Shown piece after piece: positions 29,939 through 42,555 of a stretch of 64,000 bases of DNA. Below the pieces are notes generated by a model, which had not been told where the DNA came from, did not search any database, and saw only the letters and a list, made by a program, of their open reading frames with translations. The position numbers and the translations under genes are program-made. The stretch is taken from assembly GCA_029882915.1 (NCBI GenBank), contig JAOUJZ010000001.1:62001-126000 (forward strand), given 5' to 3'. Numbering within the stretch: the stretch's first letter is position 1; each line of letters begins with the position of its first letter. Source of the stretch: Gammaproteobacteria bacterium. GTDB taxonomy: Bacteria > Pseudomonadota > Gammaproteobacteria > Nitrosococcales > Methylophagaceae.

Positions 29939-30110
29939 TCGTATAACTCACTTAATTGTTGTTAAAAATATTTTAATAGCAGATTTAATGCCAGTAATTA
30001 TTTACGTTAATTATCAGTCACTTAAAATCGTCCTAATACGTGCAAACTCTTTGAATTGGTTAATAACAGCCAATACAGATGGCTAAATACAACCATTGAC
30101 TTATTTACTG

Positions 30111-30887
30111 CTATTTATCGCCTATGGGTAGTATCAATCCCTGTAACACATACCCATCATCTAGATTTTGTATTACAGCTACGATACTTACTTTATTAAG
30201 ATTCCACTGTTCATCCATTTTGATACTGGTTGAAAAATTCGTTTTCCCAGAATTATCCAGTGCAAATGGACCCAGCCATTTTCTGACCAGATTTTGATGA
30301 TTATAGGTTTTACCTGCGTTATCACCAGCAGCGACTTCACTGACAATGTCATCTTCAGTAACTGCGAGATATAATTTTGAATACTGTTTATTTTCAGTGC
30401 CTTGCACCTTAATCTGGCTATTTATAATCCATTCAGAATTATGTTCACTAACAGACAAGGAAATACTGGCCTCAGGTTTAAATCTTCGAACTGTTTGCAC
30501 AGCCTCCATCGCATGTTTTTGCCAGTTATGTATCACTTCACCACTGATAAAAAACTCCGGCGTATAAACCGTATCAAATAAATTAAGGCGTGCTAACTGG
30601 CGTTGTCGGTTCGAAAAATCAGGGCTCGCAAAACGATCAATCCAGCCTTTTTTATCATTTAAATAATCAATATGAAACCCCAGAACAATCAACTGTTCAT
30701 GGGTAATTCCTTGTTTTGGCAAATCATGTACCCAACGATCTGCTGCCGGACATAAACCGCATCCTTCTGAGGTAAATAGCTCCAATACAGCCATTTGTTG
30801 ATCACCACTTTCAGCCTGCCATGTTTGAGCAAACAGTACCGTCGGTAATAGCAACAATGATAATAAATATTTAGATTTCATCAACAT
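30111..30887 (-). CDS. Secreted DUF1223 thioredoxin-fold protein
   Basis: The 258-aa product has a signal peptide (MKSKYLLSLLLLPTVLFA) and the DUF1223 pattern: AVLELFTSEGCGLCPAADRWVHDL with a CxxC pair, then HIDYLNDKKGWIDRFASPDFSNRQRQLA and TVYTPEFFISG. The fold is thioredoxin-like and the cysteines suggest redox or metal binding in the periplasm, but no member of this family has a settled function that I can apply. It is 14 bp downstream of truD, so it may be the last gene of that run. Confidence 0.88.
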   Translation of the reverse strand: MLMKSKYLLSLLLLPTVLFAQTWQAESGDQQMAVLELFTSEGCGLCPAADRWVHDLPKQGITHEQLIVLGFHIDYLNDKKGWIDRFASPDFSNRQRQLARLNLFDTVYTPEFFISGEVIHNWQKHAMEAVQTVRRFKPEASISLSVSEHNSEWIINSQIKVQGTENKQYSKLYLAVTEDDIVSEVAAGDNAGKTYNHQNLVRKWLGPFALDNSGKTNFSTSIKMDEQWNLNKVSIVAVIQNLDDGYVLQGLILPIGDK

Positions 30888-30901
30888 GATTCACCGCTTC
30901 T

Positions 30902-31996
30902 TTAAGTAAGAGAATTACTCTGTGAGTTTTTTATGTCTTGATAGTTCCGCTGTTGAGTATCAGTAATCTCTGCTAACTCTCTCATCACAGCTGTTGCATA
31001 ACTTCCAGCTGGCAGGAAAAAAGACAACTCAAGTTGATTGTCATCCATAAATTGCCAGTTAAATTGTTGTGGAAACAAACGTAATGCCCGCCTTTCTTGG
31101 CTAAGCCCTGCCTTTTCCAGGCCTTGTTGCCAATTATTCCATTCAATCAATACCTGCTGTTCTAACCCTAGACTATCTGTATGAGTCTGTGACGTATCTC
31201 GACCCCATAATGGTCCCGTAGGGTGTATATCCATCGTTTCTATACGAGATGTTAGTTCATCATCGATCTCGTTAACAACAAAAGAACTGGCTTTTGTACC
31301 TGCAAGTAACACGACATCTCCCAACATCGGTTGATTCCAATTACCTTGCTGAATACGCTCTGCCAGAACCAGATTGAACAACCATGATCGGGCTGCAGAT
31401 AAATAAATACTTTTTTGGTTACGTTTACGTGGTGCTTTACCTGTGGAAAACCAGTGATCAACACGCTGTAGATTATTACCATTATGGCCAAACCGTTGTT
31501 CGCCAAAAAAATTAGGTACACCCTGTTGTTGCACTAGCTTTAAATTGTTTTCCCACAAGGTAGTGTCACCTTGAACATCGCTCAGTATCAATTTGAAGTT
31601 ATTACCCGCCAGTACACCACGCTTTAATTTTTTCCCATGGCGCGTTGTTTGAATAATTTGAATATCGTCATTTTCAAATGCTGTCCAATCGGGTTCTTCA
31701 TGTCCTTCCATATTGACACTAAGCCATTGTGTCGTCACTGCATGTCGATCTTTTAGTCCTGCGTAGCCTACTGCGACTGAAGGTACTGCAGCAAACTTTG
31801 CCAGCTCTGTAGCCACCCAATCGGTGTTTGTATTACGTTTACGAATTTTTAGCCAGACATGTCCACCTATGTTGTCAGGTTCAAATGGTAATACTTCTTC
31901 GACCTGAAAATACTCTGGCAAACTACGAATTTGAGCTGAACATAACGTTGCGGATGAATTAACTCGCGGCAGTGTCGAAAAATCAAAATTCTTCAA
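30902..31996 (-). CDS. truD: tRNA pseudouridine(13) synthase TruD
   Basis: TruD makes pseudouridine 13 in tRNA-Glu. The 364-aa enzyme has the catalytic aspartate in VGYAGLKDRHAVTTQWLS (about residue 80), plus NFFGEQRFGHNGNN and the TRUD insertion domain. It follows ispF by 3 bp in the ispD-ispF-truD order found in E. coli. Confidence 0.96.
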   Translation of the reverse strand: MKNFDFSTLPRVNSSATLCSAQIRSLPEYFQVEEVLPFEPDNIGGHVWLKIRKRNTNTDWVATELAKFAAVPSVAVGYAGLKDRHAVTTQWLSVNMEGHEEPDWTAFENDDIQIIQTTRHGKKLKRGVLAGNNFKLILSDVQGDTTLWENNLKLVQQQGVPNFFGEQRFGHNGNNLQRVDHWFSTGKAPRKRNQKSIYLSAARSWLFNLVLAERIQQGNWNQPMLGDVVLLAGTKASSFVVNEIDDELTSRIETMDIHPTGPLWGRDTSQTHTDSLGLEQQVLIEWNNWQQGLEKAGLSQERRALRLFPQQFNWQFMDDNQLELSFFLPAGSYATAVMRELAEITDTQQRNYQDIKNSQSNSLT

Positions 31997-31999
31997 CGG

Positions 32000-32476
32000 C
32001 TAATCTGCTTTTACTAATAACACGACGGCATGTGCTGCTATGCCTTCTTCTCGACCCGTAAACCCGAGGTTCTCAGTGGTGGTCGCTTTAATATTAATGG
32101 CATCAAGATTAATTGCCAGATCTTCAGCCAATAATTCCCTCATGGTCGTTATATAAGGTGCTAATTTTGGTGCCTGTGCTATCACCGTGCTATCTATATT
32201 ATTCACACGCCAACCACGTTCAGTCAGATCGCTGACAACCCGTTTTAACAACTCGCGACTATCAATATTTTCAAATGCCGGATCAGTGTCAGGAAAGTGA
32301 TGGCCAATATCCCATAAACCAGCAGCGCCCAATAATGCATCACAAATAGCGTGTATCAAAACATCACCATCAGAATGCGCTTCCAGACCTTGACTATGAG
32401 GAATCGTCACACCACCAATTATAAGTGGTCTGCCAGTGGCAAATTTGTGTACATCATAGCCGTGACCAATTCTCAT
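32000..32476 (-). CDS. ispF: 2-C-methyl-D-erythritol 2,4-cyclodiphosphate synthase
   Basis: IspF cyclises the CDP-methylerythritol phosphate intermediate in the MEP isoprenoid pathway. The 158-aa protein has the metal ligands in GHGYDVHKF (Asp8, His10) and [21 protein letters not shown], and ends [23 protein letters not shown]. It overlaps ispD by 4 bp. Confidence 0.97.
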   Translation of the reverse strand: MRIGHGYDVHKFATGRPLIIGGVTIPHSQGLEAHSDGDVLIHAICDALLGAAGLWDIGHHFPDTDPAFENIDSRELLKRVVSDLTERGWRVNNIDSTVIAQAPKLAPYITTMRELLAEDLAINLDAINIKATTTENLGFTGREEGIAAHAVVLLVKAD

Positions 32477-33180
32477 GATGCCTCTCCTTGTTGCCGCAAA
32501 AATAAACTGGCCAGAGCCAGATCTTGAGGCAGAGTAATTTTAATATTATCTGAATGGCCTTCTACCATCATCGGTTGAAAACCTGCCAGCTCCATTGCAC
32601 TGGCTTCATCGGTTACAGTCAACTGCTGTTCTTTGGCTGTTTGTAAGGCCTGCTTTAAAGACAGCAATCGAAACATTTGTGGTGTTGATGCACGCCATAA
32701 CCCTTGTCGACACACGGTCTCAATAATTTCATGCTCGGCATTAGTTCGTTTTACTGTGTCGTTGACAGGAATACCTAAGATACCGCCTACAGCGTGTCCA
32801 CAAAGACTATCAAGCATAAGGTCAATATCCTGATGCCGTAAACAAGGACGCGCAGCATCATGTACTAATACCCACGGGTCGTCACCCGAAATGGCCGCCA
32901 AGGCTGTTAATGCATTAAACACTGAATCAGCACGTTGTTCGCCGCCGTTTGCAATGTGAATCGGGCAATCCGCTGGCAATGTTATTTCAGACCAATAGGG
33001 ATCATTGGGAGCTATGGCAACAACAATCCCTTTTATGCGGGGGTGAGTCGCTAAACGTTGCAAAGTCTGCTCAATAACGGTTTTACCGTCTAATTGCAGA
33101 TATTGTTTGGGACGATCCGACTGCATCCTTGATCCGATACCAGCCGCTGGCACTATTGCCCATACAGTTTCATTTTTCAC
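32473..33180 (-). CDS. ispD: 2-C-methyl-D-erythritol 4-phosphate cytidylyltransferase
   Basis: IspD adds CMP to methylerythritol phosphate. The protein shows [22 protein letters not shown] at the N-terminus, [10 protein letters not shown] and [12 protein letters not shown]. The start is uncertain: no ATG lies before the conserved region. GTG at 33178-33180 gives 235 aa and overlaps ftsB by 11 bp; a TTG 15 nt upstream would give 240 aa. I prefer the GTG because it gives the family's usual N-terminus. Confidence 0.95.
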   Translation of the reverse strand: MKNETVWAIVPAAGIGSRMQSDRPKQYLQLDGKTVIEQTLQRLATHPRIKGIVVAIAPNDPYWSEITLPADCPIHIANGGEQRADSVFNALTALAAISGDDPWVLVHDAARPCLRHQDIDLMLDSLCGHAVGGILGIPVNDTVKRTNAEHEIIETVCRQGLWRASTPQMFRLLSLKQALQTAKEQQLTVTDEASAMELAGFQPMMVEGHSDNIKITLPQDLALASLFLRQQGEAS

Positions 33181-33457
33181 TGTCAGGATCTTCAATAATC
33201 TGGAAAAAAGTCTCGCCTTGCTTGATCATCCCAAGTTCACTGCGCGCACGTTCTTCCAGCGCTTCAAGCCCGCTTTTCAGGTCCTGTACTTCCGCGGCCA
33301 GCACCTGATTTCGCTCTTCAAGTATTGCATTGTCCTGTCGTTGAATTTCAACGTCACGATGAATGTGTAATACCGAAGGTAAACCATCATGACTAAACCA
33401 CAGTCGATACTGCAACAAAAGCAATAACACTGTCAGTAAAATCATCACCGGTTTCAT
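33170..33457 (-). CDS. ftsB: Cell-division protein FtsB
   Basis: FtsB is a small bitopic protein that, with FtsL and FtsQ, activates septal peptidoglycan synthesis. The 95-aa protein has a single N-terminal membrane helix (MILLTVLLLLLQYRLWF), then a periplasmic coiled coil (ERNQVLAAEVQDLKSGLEALEERAR) and RSELGMIKQGETFFQII, a conserved tail. It lies between eno and ispD, the standard location. Confidence 0.95.
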   Translation of the reverse strand: MKPVMILLTVLLLLLQYRLWFSHDGLPSVLHIHRDVEIQRQDNAILEERNQVLAAEVQDLKSGLEALEERARSELGMIKQGETFFQIIEDPDSEK

Positions 33458-33467
33458 AGCTAAAGGG

Positions 33468-34784
<1,317 letters not shown>

Positions 34785-34835
34785 CTACAGCCATAAAGTC
34801 ACAGAACAATGATTGTGTTTTAATAAGTCGTAAAG

Positions 34836-35671
34836 TTACAGTAATGAATCTTCAATGAAATCCTGTTGCTTAACAGTGCTATCAATGGCCTTCAATGTTT
34901 CTAATAAGGCTGCCATTTTGTCTAATGGCCATGAATTAGCTCCATCACTTAATGCTTTTTCTGGGTCCGGATGTGTTTCCATAAATACACCCGCAACTCC
35001 TACGGCTACTGCAGCACGTGCTAATACTGGCACAAATTCACGTTGACCACCTGATGAACCGCCCATGCCACCTGGTTGTTGTACCGAATGAGTCGCATCA
35101 AACACCACCGGACAATCCATCGCACGCATCACAGGAAGTCCGCGCATATCAGAAATAAGCGTGTTATAACCAAATGACGTACCACGATCACACAACATGA
35201 TTTGCTGATTACCGGTTGATTTAGCTTTCTCGGCTACATGCTTCATGTCCCATGGAGCAAGGAACTGACCTTTTTTAATATTGACTGGTAAACCTTGACG
35301 AGCCACATCCAGAATAAAGTTTGTCTGACGACATAAAAAAGCGGGCGTTTGCAACACATCAACTACGCTAGCTACTTCTGCCAACGGGGTGTCTTCATGT
35401 ACATCCGTCAATACAGGCACACCAAACTCTTTTTTCACTTTTTCCAGAATCGCTAAGCCTGCTTCCAGTCCCGGTCCACGGTAGCTGTTGGCAGATGTTC
35501 TGTTGGCTTTATCAAATGATGACTTATAAATAAACGGAATGCCCAATTGATTGGTGATTTCTTTAAGCCGACCAGCCACATCCATTGTCATTTGTTCACT
35601 TTCAATGACGCATGTGCCCGCAATCAAAAATAAGGGCTGTTTACCGCCGACTTCATGCCCACATAGTTGCA

Positions 35672-35672
<1 letters not shown>
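34836..35672 (-). CDS. kdsA: 3-deoxy-D-manno-octulosonate 8-phosphate synthase
   Basis: KdsA condenses PEP with arabinose 5-phosphate to make KDO 8-phosphate for lipopolysaccharide inner core. The 278-aa enzyme shows [70 protein letters not shown] and [31 protein letters not shown]. Its N-terminal CVIESEQ and DATHSVQ patterns fit the usual family. Start overlaps the pyrG stop by one base, so they are co-translated. Confidence 0.98.
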
Positions 35673-37327
<1,655 letters not shown>

Positions 37328-37412
37328 TTAAATGGTGCGAGCCAGAATAGCGGCACTCAAATCAGCGGTATAAAGTAACAGAATTGTACTTTTTGCTCAA
37401 TGAAAATCTGGC

Positions 37413-38741
37413 TTAATCTTGATCATTCAACACCGGAAAATAGCTATGTTGCTCATGGCTGACAGCGTATTCATCACTAATGCAATATCCAACCACGGCA
37501 ACCAACTGTTCACCGCTATATAGCAATGGAATGCGGTCACGTTGCCATGGTAAAACAGCCCATTGTTGAAACAAATGTTTCAAACTTTTGTGATGTAATT
37601 TTCCTTGCGGCTTTATCTGTTCCCCACCCTGTCGGTAACGGAGGGTTAAACCAGCGGTGAGCATCTGTTTACTGATGCCCTGACCTTGAACAGCTTGCCA
37701 GCTTAGAATTCGACCGTCATTGAGGATGACATCATTTAACCCATCACAATTAATTTCCTGAGTGACATCGTGTTTTATCAATGGCCGCATAAAATAAAGT
37801 TGATTCTGATAGCGCCTGACTTCTACACCTGACCAACTCACAACCGGCATACTATCCTGCTTAGCCAGACACACTTCATCTATGACTTTTTGCATACAAG
37901 TAGTCGATGGCAAAGGCAAATGCTTCCACTCAATAAAATGGCGTAATGCATTTTTATAGCGAGCAGGCGATAGTTTTAATAATGGCAAAACAGGTAATGT
38001 AGTACTGCTATCACCAACTCCCATCTCTGCCAAATCCTGTTTCGCAAGTTCTGTCATTAACTCACTGGTTTCTGCACAATGATCAGCACTTCGACTGATC
38101 GTTTTAGCCGCACTCGGCCAGCGTTTTATGATTTCTGGCCATACATTGTGACGAATGTAATTTCGATTCCAGCGAGTTTCAACATTACTGGGATCATCGA
38201 TCCACTGTAGCTTATGCTCATAGGCATAGGCAATGATATCTGCTTGTGGTGTATTTAATAATGGCCGAAAAAGCGGGGTAAAACCCAGTTGACTGTTTCT
38301 AGCCATTGCCGATAAACCTTTTGGCCCTGCACCGCGCAATAGCTGTAATAACAGCGTTTCAGCTTGGTCTTGCTGATGTTGTGCGGTTAACAATAGATCT
38401 TGTGGCGACAAATGTTGCTGTAATGCCTGATATCGGGCAGCTCGAGCTGCAGCTTCCATGCCCAGTAAATCAATATCTTTAACTTCCACTTTCAGACAGC
38501 TAAAAGGGATATTCAAACTGGCAGCAGTGTCTGCGCAATGCTCTGCCCATTGAACTGAGTCAGCATGCAATCCATGATCAACATGGATTGCATAAATGGA
38601 GCTTAATTCTGGATGATTCGCAGTGGCAAGCAGGTGTAATAACACATGAGAATCAATGCCTCCACTATAGGCTAGACAAATTCGTTTACCCGTGCTTAAT
38701 GGAATTAATTCTTTGACTAGCTGTTGTTGGTTCAACGTCAC
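37413..38741 (-). CDS. tilS: tRNA(Ile)-lysidine synthase TilS
   Basis: TilS modifies C34 of tRNA-Ile(CAU) to lysidine so that it reads AUA. The 442-aa protein has the N-type ATP pyrophosphatase P-loop LAYSGGIDSHVLLHLL near residue 23, then HVDHGLHADSVQWAEHC, TAQHQQDQAETLLLQLLRGAGPKGLSAM and RNYIRHNVWP, with C-terminal TilS domains. It follows accA by 9 bp, the order seen in E. coli. Confidence 0.96.
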   Translation of the reverse strand: MTLNQQQLVKELIPLSTGKRICLAYSGGIDSHVLLHLLATANHPELSSIYAIHVDHGLHADSVQWAEHCADTAASLNIPFSCLKVEVKDIDLLGMEAAARAARYQALQQHLSPQDLLLTAQHQQDQAETLLLQLLRGAGPKGLSAMARNSQLGFTPLFRPLLNTPQADIIAYAYEHKLQWIDDPSNVETRWNRNYIRHNVWPEIIKRWPSAAKTISRSADHCAETSELMTELAKQDLAEMGVGDSSTTLPVLPLLKLSPARYKNALRHFIEWKHLPLPSTTCMQKVIDEVCLAKQDSMPVVSWSGVEVRRYQNQLYFMRPLIKHDVTQEINCDGLNDVILNDGRILSWQAVQGQGISKQMLTAGLTLRYRQGGEQIKPQGKLHHKSLKHLFQQWAVLPWQRDRIPLLYSGEQLVAVVGYCISDEYAVSHEQHSYFPVLNDQD

Positions 38742-38750
38742 GTCGAACGA

Positions 38751-39707
38751 TTAACCCTCAAACTCACCATAGCCGAGTAAACGCTGTTGGCGCTTTTCAA
38801 CCAATTTTTCTACAGACAATTTTTCAAGCTCATTTAGTTTCGCTTCAATGGCATTGCTTACTCTCTGTCCCATTTCATCAATATCACGGTGAGCTCCACC
38901 CAAAGGTTCAGCAATAATTTCATCTACTAAACCCAACCCTTTCAATCGCTCAGAAGTAACGCCCAATGTTGTTGCGGCTTCAGGTGCTTTTTCTGCACTT
39001 TTCCATAGGATAGATGCACAACCTTCAGGTGAAATAACAGAATAAATACTGTATTCAAGCATCATCAGATGATCAGCAACCCCTACAGCCAATGCACCAC
39101 CTGAACCACCTTCACCAATTACAGTACTGATAATGGGAGTCTTAAGCTGAGCCATTTCAAATAAATTACGGGCAATGGCTTCGCTTTGACCGCGTTCTTC
39201 GGCACCGATCCCTGGATAGGCTCCCGGAGTGTCGATAAACGTTATTACCGGCAAACCAAAACGTTCGGCCATTTTCATCACGCGCAGCGCCTTACGATAG
39301 CCTTCTGGGCGCGGCATACCGAAATTACGTGCCACTTTTTCTTTGGTATCACGTCCTTTTTGATGACCAATGACTATTACAGGACGCCCATTTAATCGTC
39401 CTATGCCGGTCACTAGAGCCGCATCATCAGCATAAGTACGATCACCATGCAATTCTTCAAAATCAGTAATAATTCTATGGATATAATCCAACGTATATGG
39501 ACGTTGTGGATGACGAGCCATCTGGGTAGTTTGCCAAGGAGTCAATGATGAGAAAATTGACCGCGTCAGATCTATACTTTTATTTTGTAATTTCTGAATT
39601 TCTTCTGTGATGTTTAAATCACTGTCATTACTCATGTAACGCAACTCATCAATTTTCGCTTCTAATTCTGCGATGGGTTGCTCGTAGTCCAAAAAGTTTA
39701 ATTCCAT
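38751..39707 (-). CDS. accA: Acetyl-CoA carboxylase carboxyltransferase subunit alpha
   Basis: AccA and AccD form the carboxyltransferase that makes malonyl-CoA for fatty-acid synthesis. The 318-aa protein shows [19 protein letters not shown], then [59 protein letters not shown] and the oxyanion region [15 protein letters not shown]. Length is near-identical to E. coli AccA. Confidence 0.98.
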   Translation of the reverse strand: MELNFLDYEQPIAELEAKIDELRYMSNDSDLNITEEIQKLQNKSIDLTRSIFSSLTPWQTTQMARHPQRPYTLDYIHRIITDFEELHGDRTYADDAALVTGIGRLNGRPVIVIGHQKGRDTKEKVARNFGMPRPEGYRKALRVMKMAERFGLPVITFIDTPGAYPGIGAEERGQSEAIARNLFEMAQLKTPIISTVIGEGGSGGALAVGVADHLMMLEYSIYSVISPEGCASILWKSAEKAPEAATTLGVTSERLKGLGLVDEIIAEPLGGAHRDIDEMGQRVSNAIEAKLNELEKLSVEKLVEKRQQRLLGYGEFEG

Positions 39708-39748
39708 TACTGGTTACCTTGGGTTCAAATTCTGTGGCGATTATACAC

Positions 39749-40846
39749 TTAACCTAATATCAGCTCACTACCTTGATCACTATCACCGTCACCACCCATA
39801 CGGACAGCAAGACTTAAATCATTTTTCGAGTCAGCATTTCGTATCGCTTCATCTAGGGTGATTTTGCCTGCACGATATAAGGTCAACAACGCCTGGTCGA
39901 AAGTCACCGTGCCATCATCGGTACTCTCCTTCATCGCATCCTTAATGCCGCCAATATCACCTTTGGCAATTAACTCACCAATGAATGGTGAATTTAACAT
40001 CACCTCAACAGCGGGCACACGCATACCATCATGCCCCATCAAAAGCCGTTGTGAAATAATTGCGCGTAGATTTAATGATAAGTCCATCAATAACTGTCGA
40101 TGCGCAACTTCAGGGAAGAAATTCAAGATCCGATCCATAGTCTGGTTGGCATTATTGGAGTGTAATGTTGCCAAACATAAATGACCAGTTTCCGCATAGG
40201 AAATGGCATGTTTCATAGTATCCATATCACGAATTTCACCAATCAAAATAACGTCTGGCGCTTCCCTTAGCGCATTTTTCAATGCATTTTCATACGATAA
40301 GGTATCAATCCCAACTTCGCGCTGTTGAACCACGGATTTGTCGTGATTATGGATAAATTCCAATGGATCTTCAATTGTTAAAATGTGTGAAGCAGAATTT
40401 CGGTTTCGATGACCAATCATCGCTGCGAGGGTAGTAGATTTACCAGAACCTGTCGCACCGACAACCAGAACCAGTCCCCTTTTTTCCATAATGACATCAC
40501 CCAACACAGGTGGTAGATTCATTTCTGAAAAATTCGGGATTGTAGTCTGGATATAACGAATGACAATTGATGGCTCACCCCGCTGGCGAAAAATATTTAC
40601 CCTGAATCGACCGACACCTTTTAAAGGCACGGCGAAATTCATTTCCATAATTTCTTCAAACTCCATGGCCTGCTCTTCATTCATTAATGAATTAGCCATT
40701 TCTTTCACATCACCTGGTGCAAGCTTTTCCGTACCGATTGGGCGAATGACACCTTGTATTTTTATGTGCGGCTCTGTGCCTGTACAAAAGAAAAGGTCTG
40801 ATGCTTTTTTTTCAGCCATCAATTTCAAATAGGGAGTCATGTCCAT
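39749..40846 (-). CDS. pilU: Twitching-motility ATPase PilU
   Basis: PilU is a PilT-dependent retraction ATPase of type IV pili. The 365-aa protein shows Walker A VVGATGSGKSTTLAAMIG, the Asp box TIEDPLEFIH, Walker B APDVILIGEIRD and the His box ATLHSNNANQTMDRIL. MTPYLKLMAEKKASDLFFCTGTEP at the start and a long acidic tail (MGGDGDSDQGSELILG) fit PilU rather than PilT. No pilT neighbour is present here; it is followed by a second secretion-type ATPase upstream of it (40881-42539). Confidence 0.9.
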   Translation of the reverse strand: MDMTPYLKLMAEKKASDLFFCTGTEPHIKIQGVIRPIGTEKLAPGDVKEMANSLMNEEQAMEFEEIMEMNFAVPLKGVGRFRVNIFRQRGEPSIVIRYIQTTIPNFSEMNLPPVLGDVIMEKRGLVLVVGATGSGKSTTLAAMIGHRNRNSASHILTIEDPLEFIHNHDKSVVQQREVGIDTLSYENALKNALREAPDVILIGEIRDMDTMKHAISYAETGHLCLATLHSNNANQTMDRILNFFPEVAHRQLLMDLSLNLRAIISQRLLMGHDGMRVPAVEVMLNSPFIGELIAKGDIGGIKDAMKESTDDGTVTFDQALLTLYRAGKITLDEAIRNADSKNDLSLAVRMGGDGDSDQGSELILG

Positions 40847-40880
40847 GGATTTTTCCTCTTAACCTTATGCGTTTTAGTCG

Positions 40881-42539
40881 TTAATTCAATCTTATACGAT
40901 ATGTTTCAGCTAGCGAAATTTCTTTTGTTCGAGCACGAGCCAATGCATTGTCAGTCAATGGCACCATGCCCTCAGCCAATGCTTGTTCATAAATAGCGGT
41001 AGTTGCTACATTGGGTTGAATGATGTCTCTAATTGCATCGTTGACACGCAACAACTCATACACTGCCATCCGGCCACTCACACCAGTATGATCGCAATGA
41101 TCACAGCCCGTACCATAATAAAATTGCTCATCTAGTGGAACATTTAATGATTCTCGAATCAAATGATCTACCGGCTCAACCGCTAAACAATGAGGGCAAT
41201 TTTTTTTCACCAGTCGTTGTGCTAACACGCCTAACAAAGAACCATTAAGTAAATAAGGTTCTACACCCATTTCCAATAGTCGTGTTATCGCACCGGCTGC
41301 ATCGTTTGTATGTAATGTACTTAAGACCAAATGCCCTGTTAACGCACTTTCTACAGCAATTTTTCCTGTTTCCTGATCACGAATTTCACCGACAAGAATG
41401 ACATCTGGATCATGTCGCAAAATATTACGCAATGCTCTAGCGAAGGTGTAGCCTGTAGCATGATTTATCTGGATTTGCTCAATACCATCCATATGATATT
41501 CAACGGGATCTTCTACCGTAATAATATTAACATTTTGTTTCTGCACTTCGCCCAGTGCAGCATAAAGTGTTGTAGATTTACCCGATCCCGTCGGTCCAGT
41601 GACCAAAAATATGCCATTACTTTTATGTAACAAGTCTCTGAATACATCTTCATCATGTTTGCTGAAGCCTAGCTCAGACACTGATTTCAATCCAACATTG
41701 GCATTAAGCAGTCGAATAACAACGCTTTCGCCTTCGACTGTTGGCATGATAGAAATTCGCATGTCGACCACGTAATTATCACTACGCACACAGCTACGAC
41801 CATCCTGAGGGACACGTCTTTCAGCGATATCCATGCCTCCAAGAATTTTAATTCGGCTCACTACTGCTGCTAACAATGATTTACTAAAGAAACGAATGGT
41901 TGTTAGCGTGCCATTCAATCGATAGATCAATTCAACATTTTTTTCTCGTGGACGAATGTGAATATCTGACGCTTTACGATCGATTGCATCACGAATGATA
42001 TTACTGACAAGACGTACGATAGGTCGTTCACTACCGAGTCGCTCCAGCTCCTGTTCCTCTGCCGGTTCATCATGATTATCCATGGATTCCAAAGCCAGCT
42101 CATCGTCCTGAATACCATAATATTGCTGTACAGCCCATTGCACGTCTTTCAGACTGGCGACTGCAATGTCGACGTGAAGTCCGGTGATAAATCCTAATGA
42201 TTGATAGATATCCTGCTGCATAGGATTCGCCATCGCAACAAGCAAGTGAGGATTTTTCAATCTAAGTGGAATAACGTTATTATTTCGTGCGAATTCAGCG
42301 GGGACAAGTACCAATGCCTCCTCATCAAATTCATAATCATGCAAACTGACAAATGGCAATCCTAAACGGTCTGCCAGTTTTCGCCGTGATTGCTCTTCGG
42401 TTGAATTGGCATCAGAAGAGGGAGATTTTGATGTCTCAATTGGCTTTCTCGTCGCCTTTAAAGCAGCATCTAAAGCATCAGAAAGACTATCATCTGCAAC
42501 GTCAGATTTTACAGTTTGTTTCTCATCGCCGGTTGACAC
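40881..42539 (-). CDS. GspE/PilB-family type II secretion or pilus assembly ATPase
   Basis: A 552-aa hexameric motor ATPase. An acidic, low-complexity N-terminus (residues 1-45) precedes an N1E-like domain (about 50-135). The ATPase core follows, with Walker A VTGPTGSGKSTTLYAALG, ITVEDPVEYHMDGIEQIQ, Walker B HDPDVILVGEIRDQETG and STLHTNDAAGAITRLLEMGVEP. A tetracysteine zinc site (KKNCPHC...GCDHCDHTGVSGR) is typical of GspE, PilB and MshE. No other gsp, pil or msh gene except pilU is adjacent, so which machine it drives is unknown; MshE-like or orphan GspE are the options. Confidence 0.9.
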   Translation of the reverse strand: MSTGDEKQTVKSDVADDSLSDALDAALKATRKPIETSKSPSSDANSTEEQSRRKLADRLGLPFVSLHDYEFDEEALVLVPAEFARNNNVIPLRLKNPHLLVAMANPMQQDIYQSLGFITGLHVDIAVASLKDVQWAVQQYYGIQDDELALESMDNHDEPAEEQELERLGSERPIVRLVSNIIRDAIDRKASDIHIRPREKNVELIYRLNGTLTTIRFFSKSLLAAVVSRIKILGGMDIAERRVPQDGRSCVRSDNYVVDMRISIMPTVEGESVVIRLLNANVGLKSVSELGFSKHDEDVFRDLLHKSNGIFLVTGPTGSGKSTTLYAALGEVQKQNVNIITVEDPVEYHMDGIEQIQINHATGYTFARALRNILRHDPDVILVGEIRDQETGKIAVESALTGHLVLSTLHTNDAAGAITRLLEMGVEPYLLNGSLLGVLAQRLVKKNCPHCLAVEPVDHLIRESLNVPLDEQFYYGTGCDHCDHTGVSGRMAVYELLRVNDAIRDIIQPNVATTAIYEQALAEGMVPLTDNALARARTKEISLAETYRIRLN

Positions 42540-42555
42540 ATCAAATCCCTAAAAC

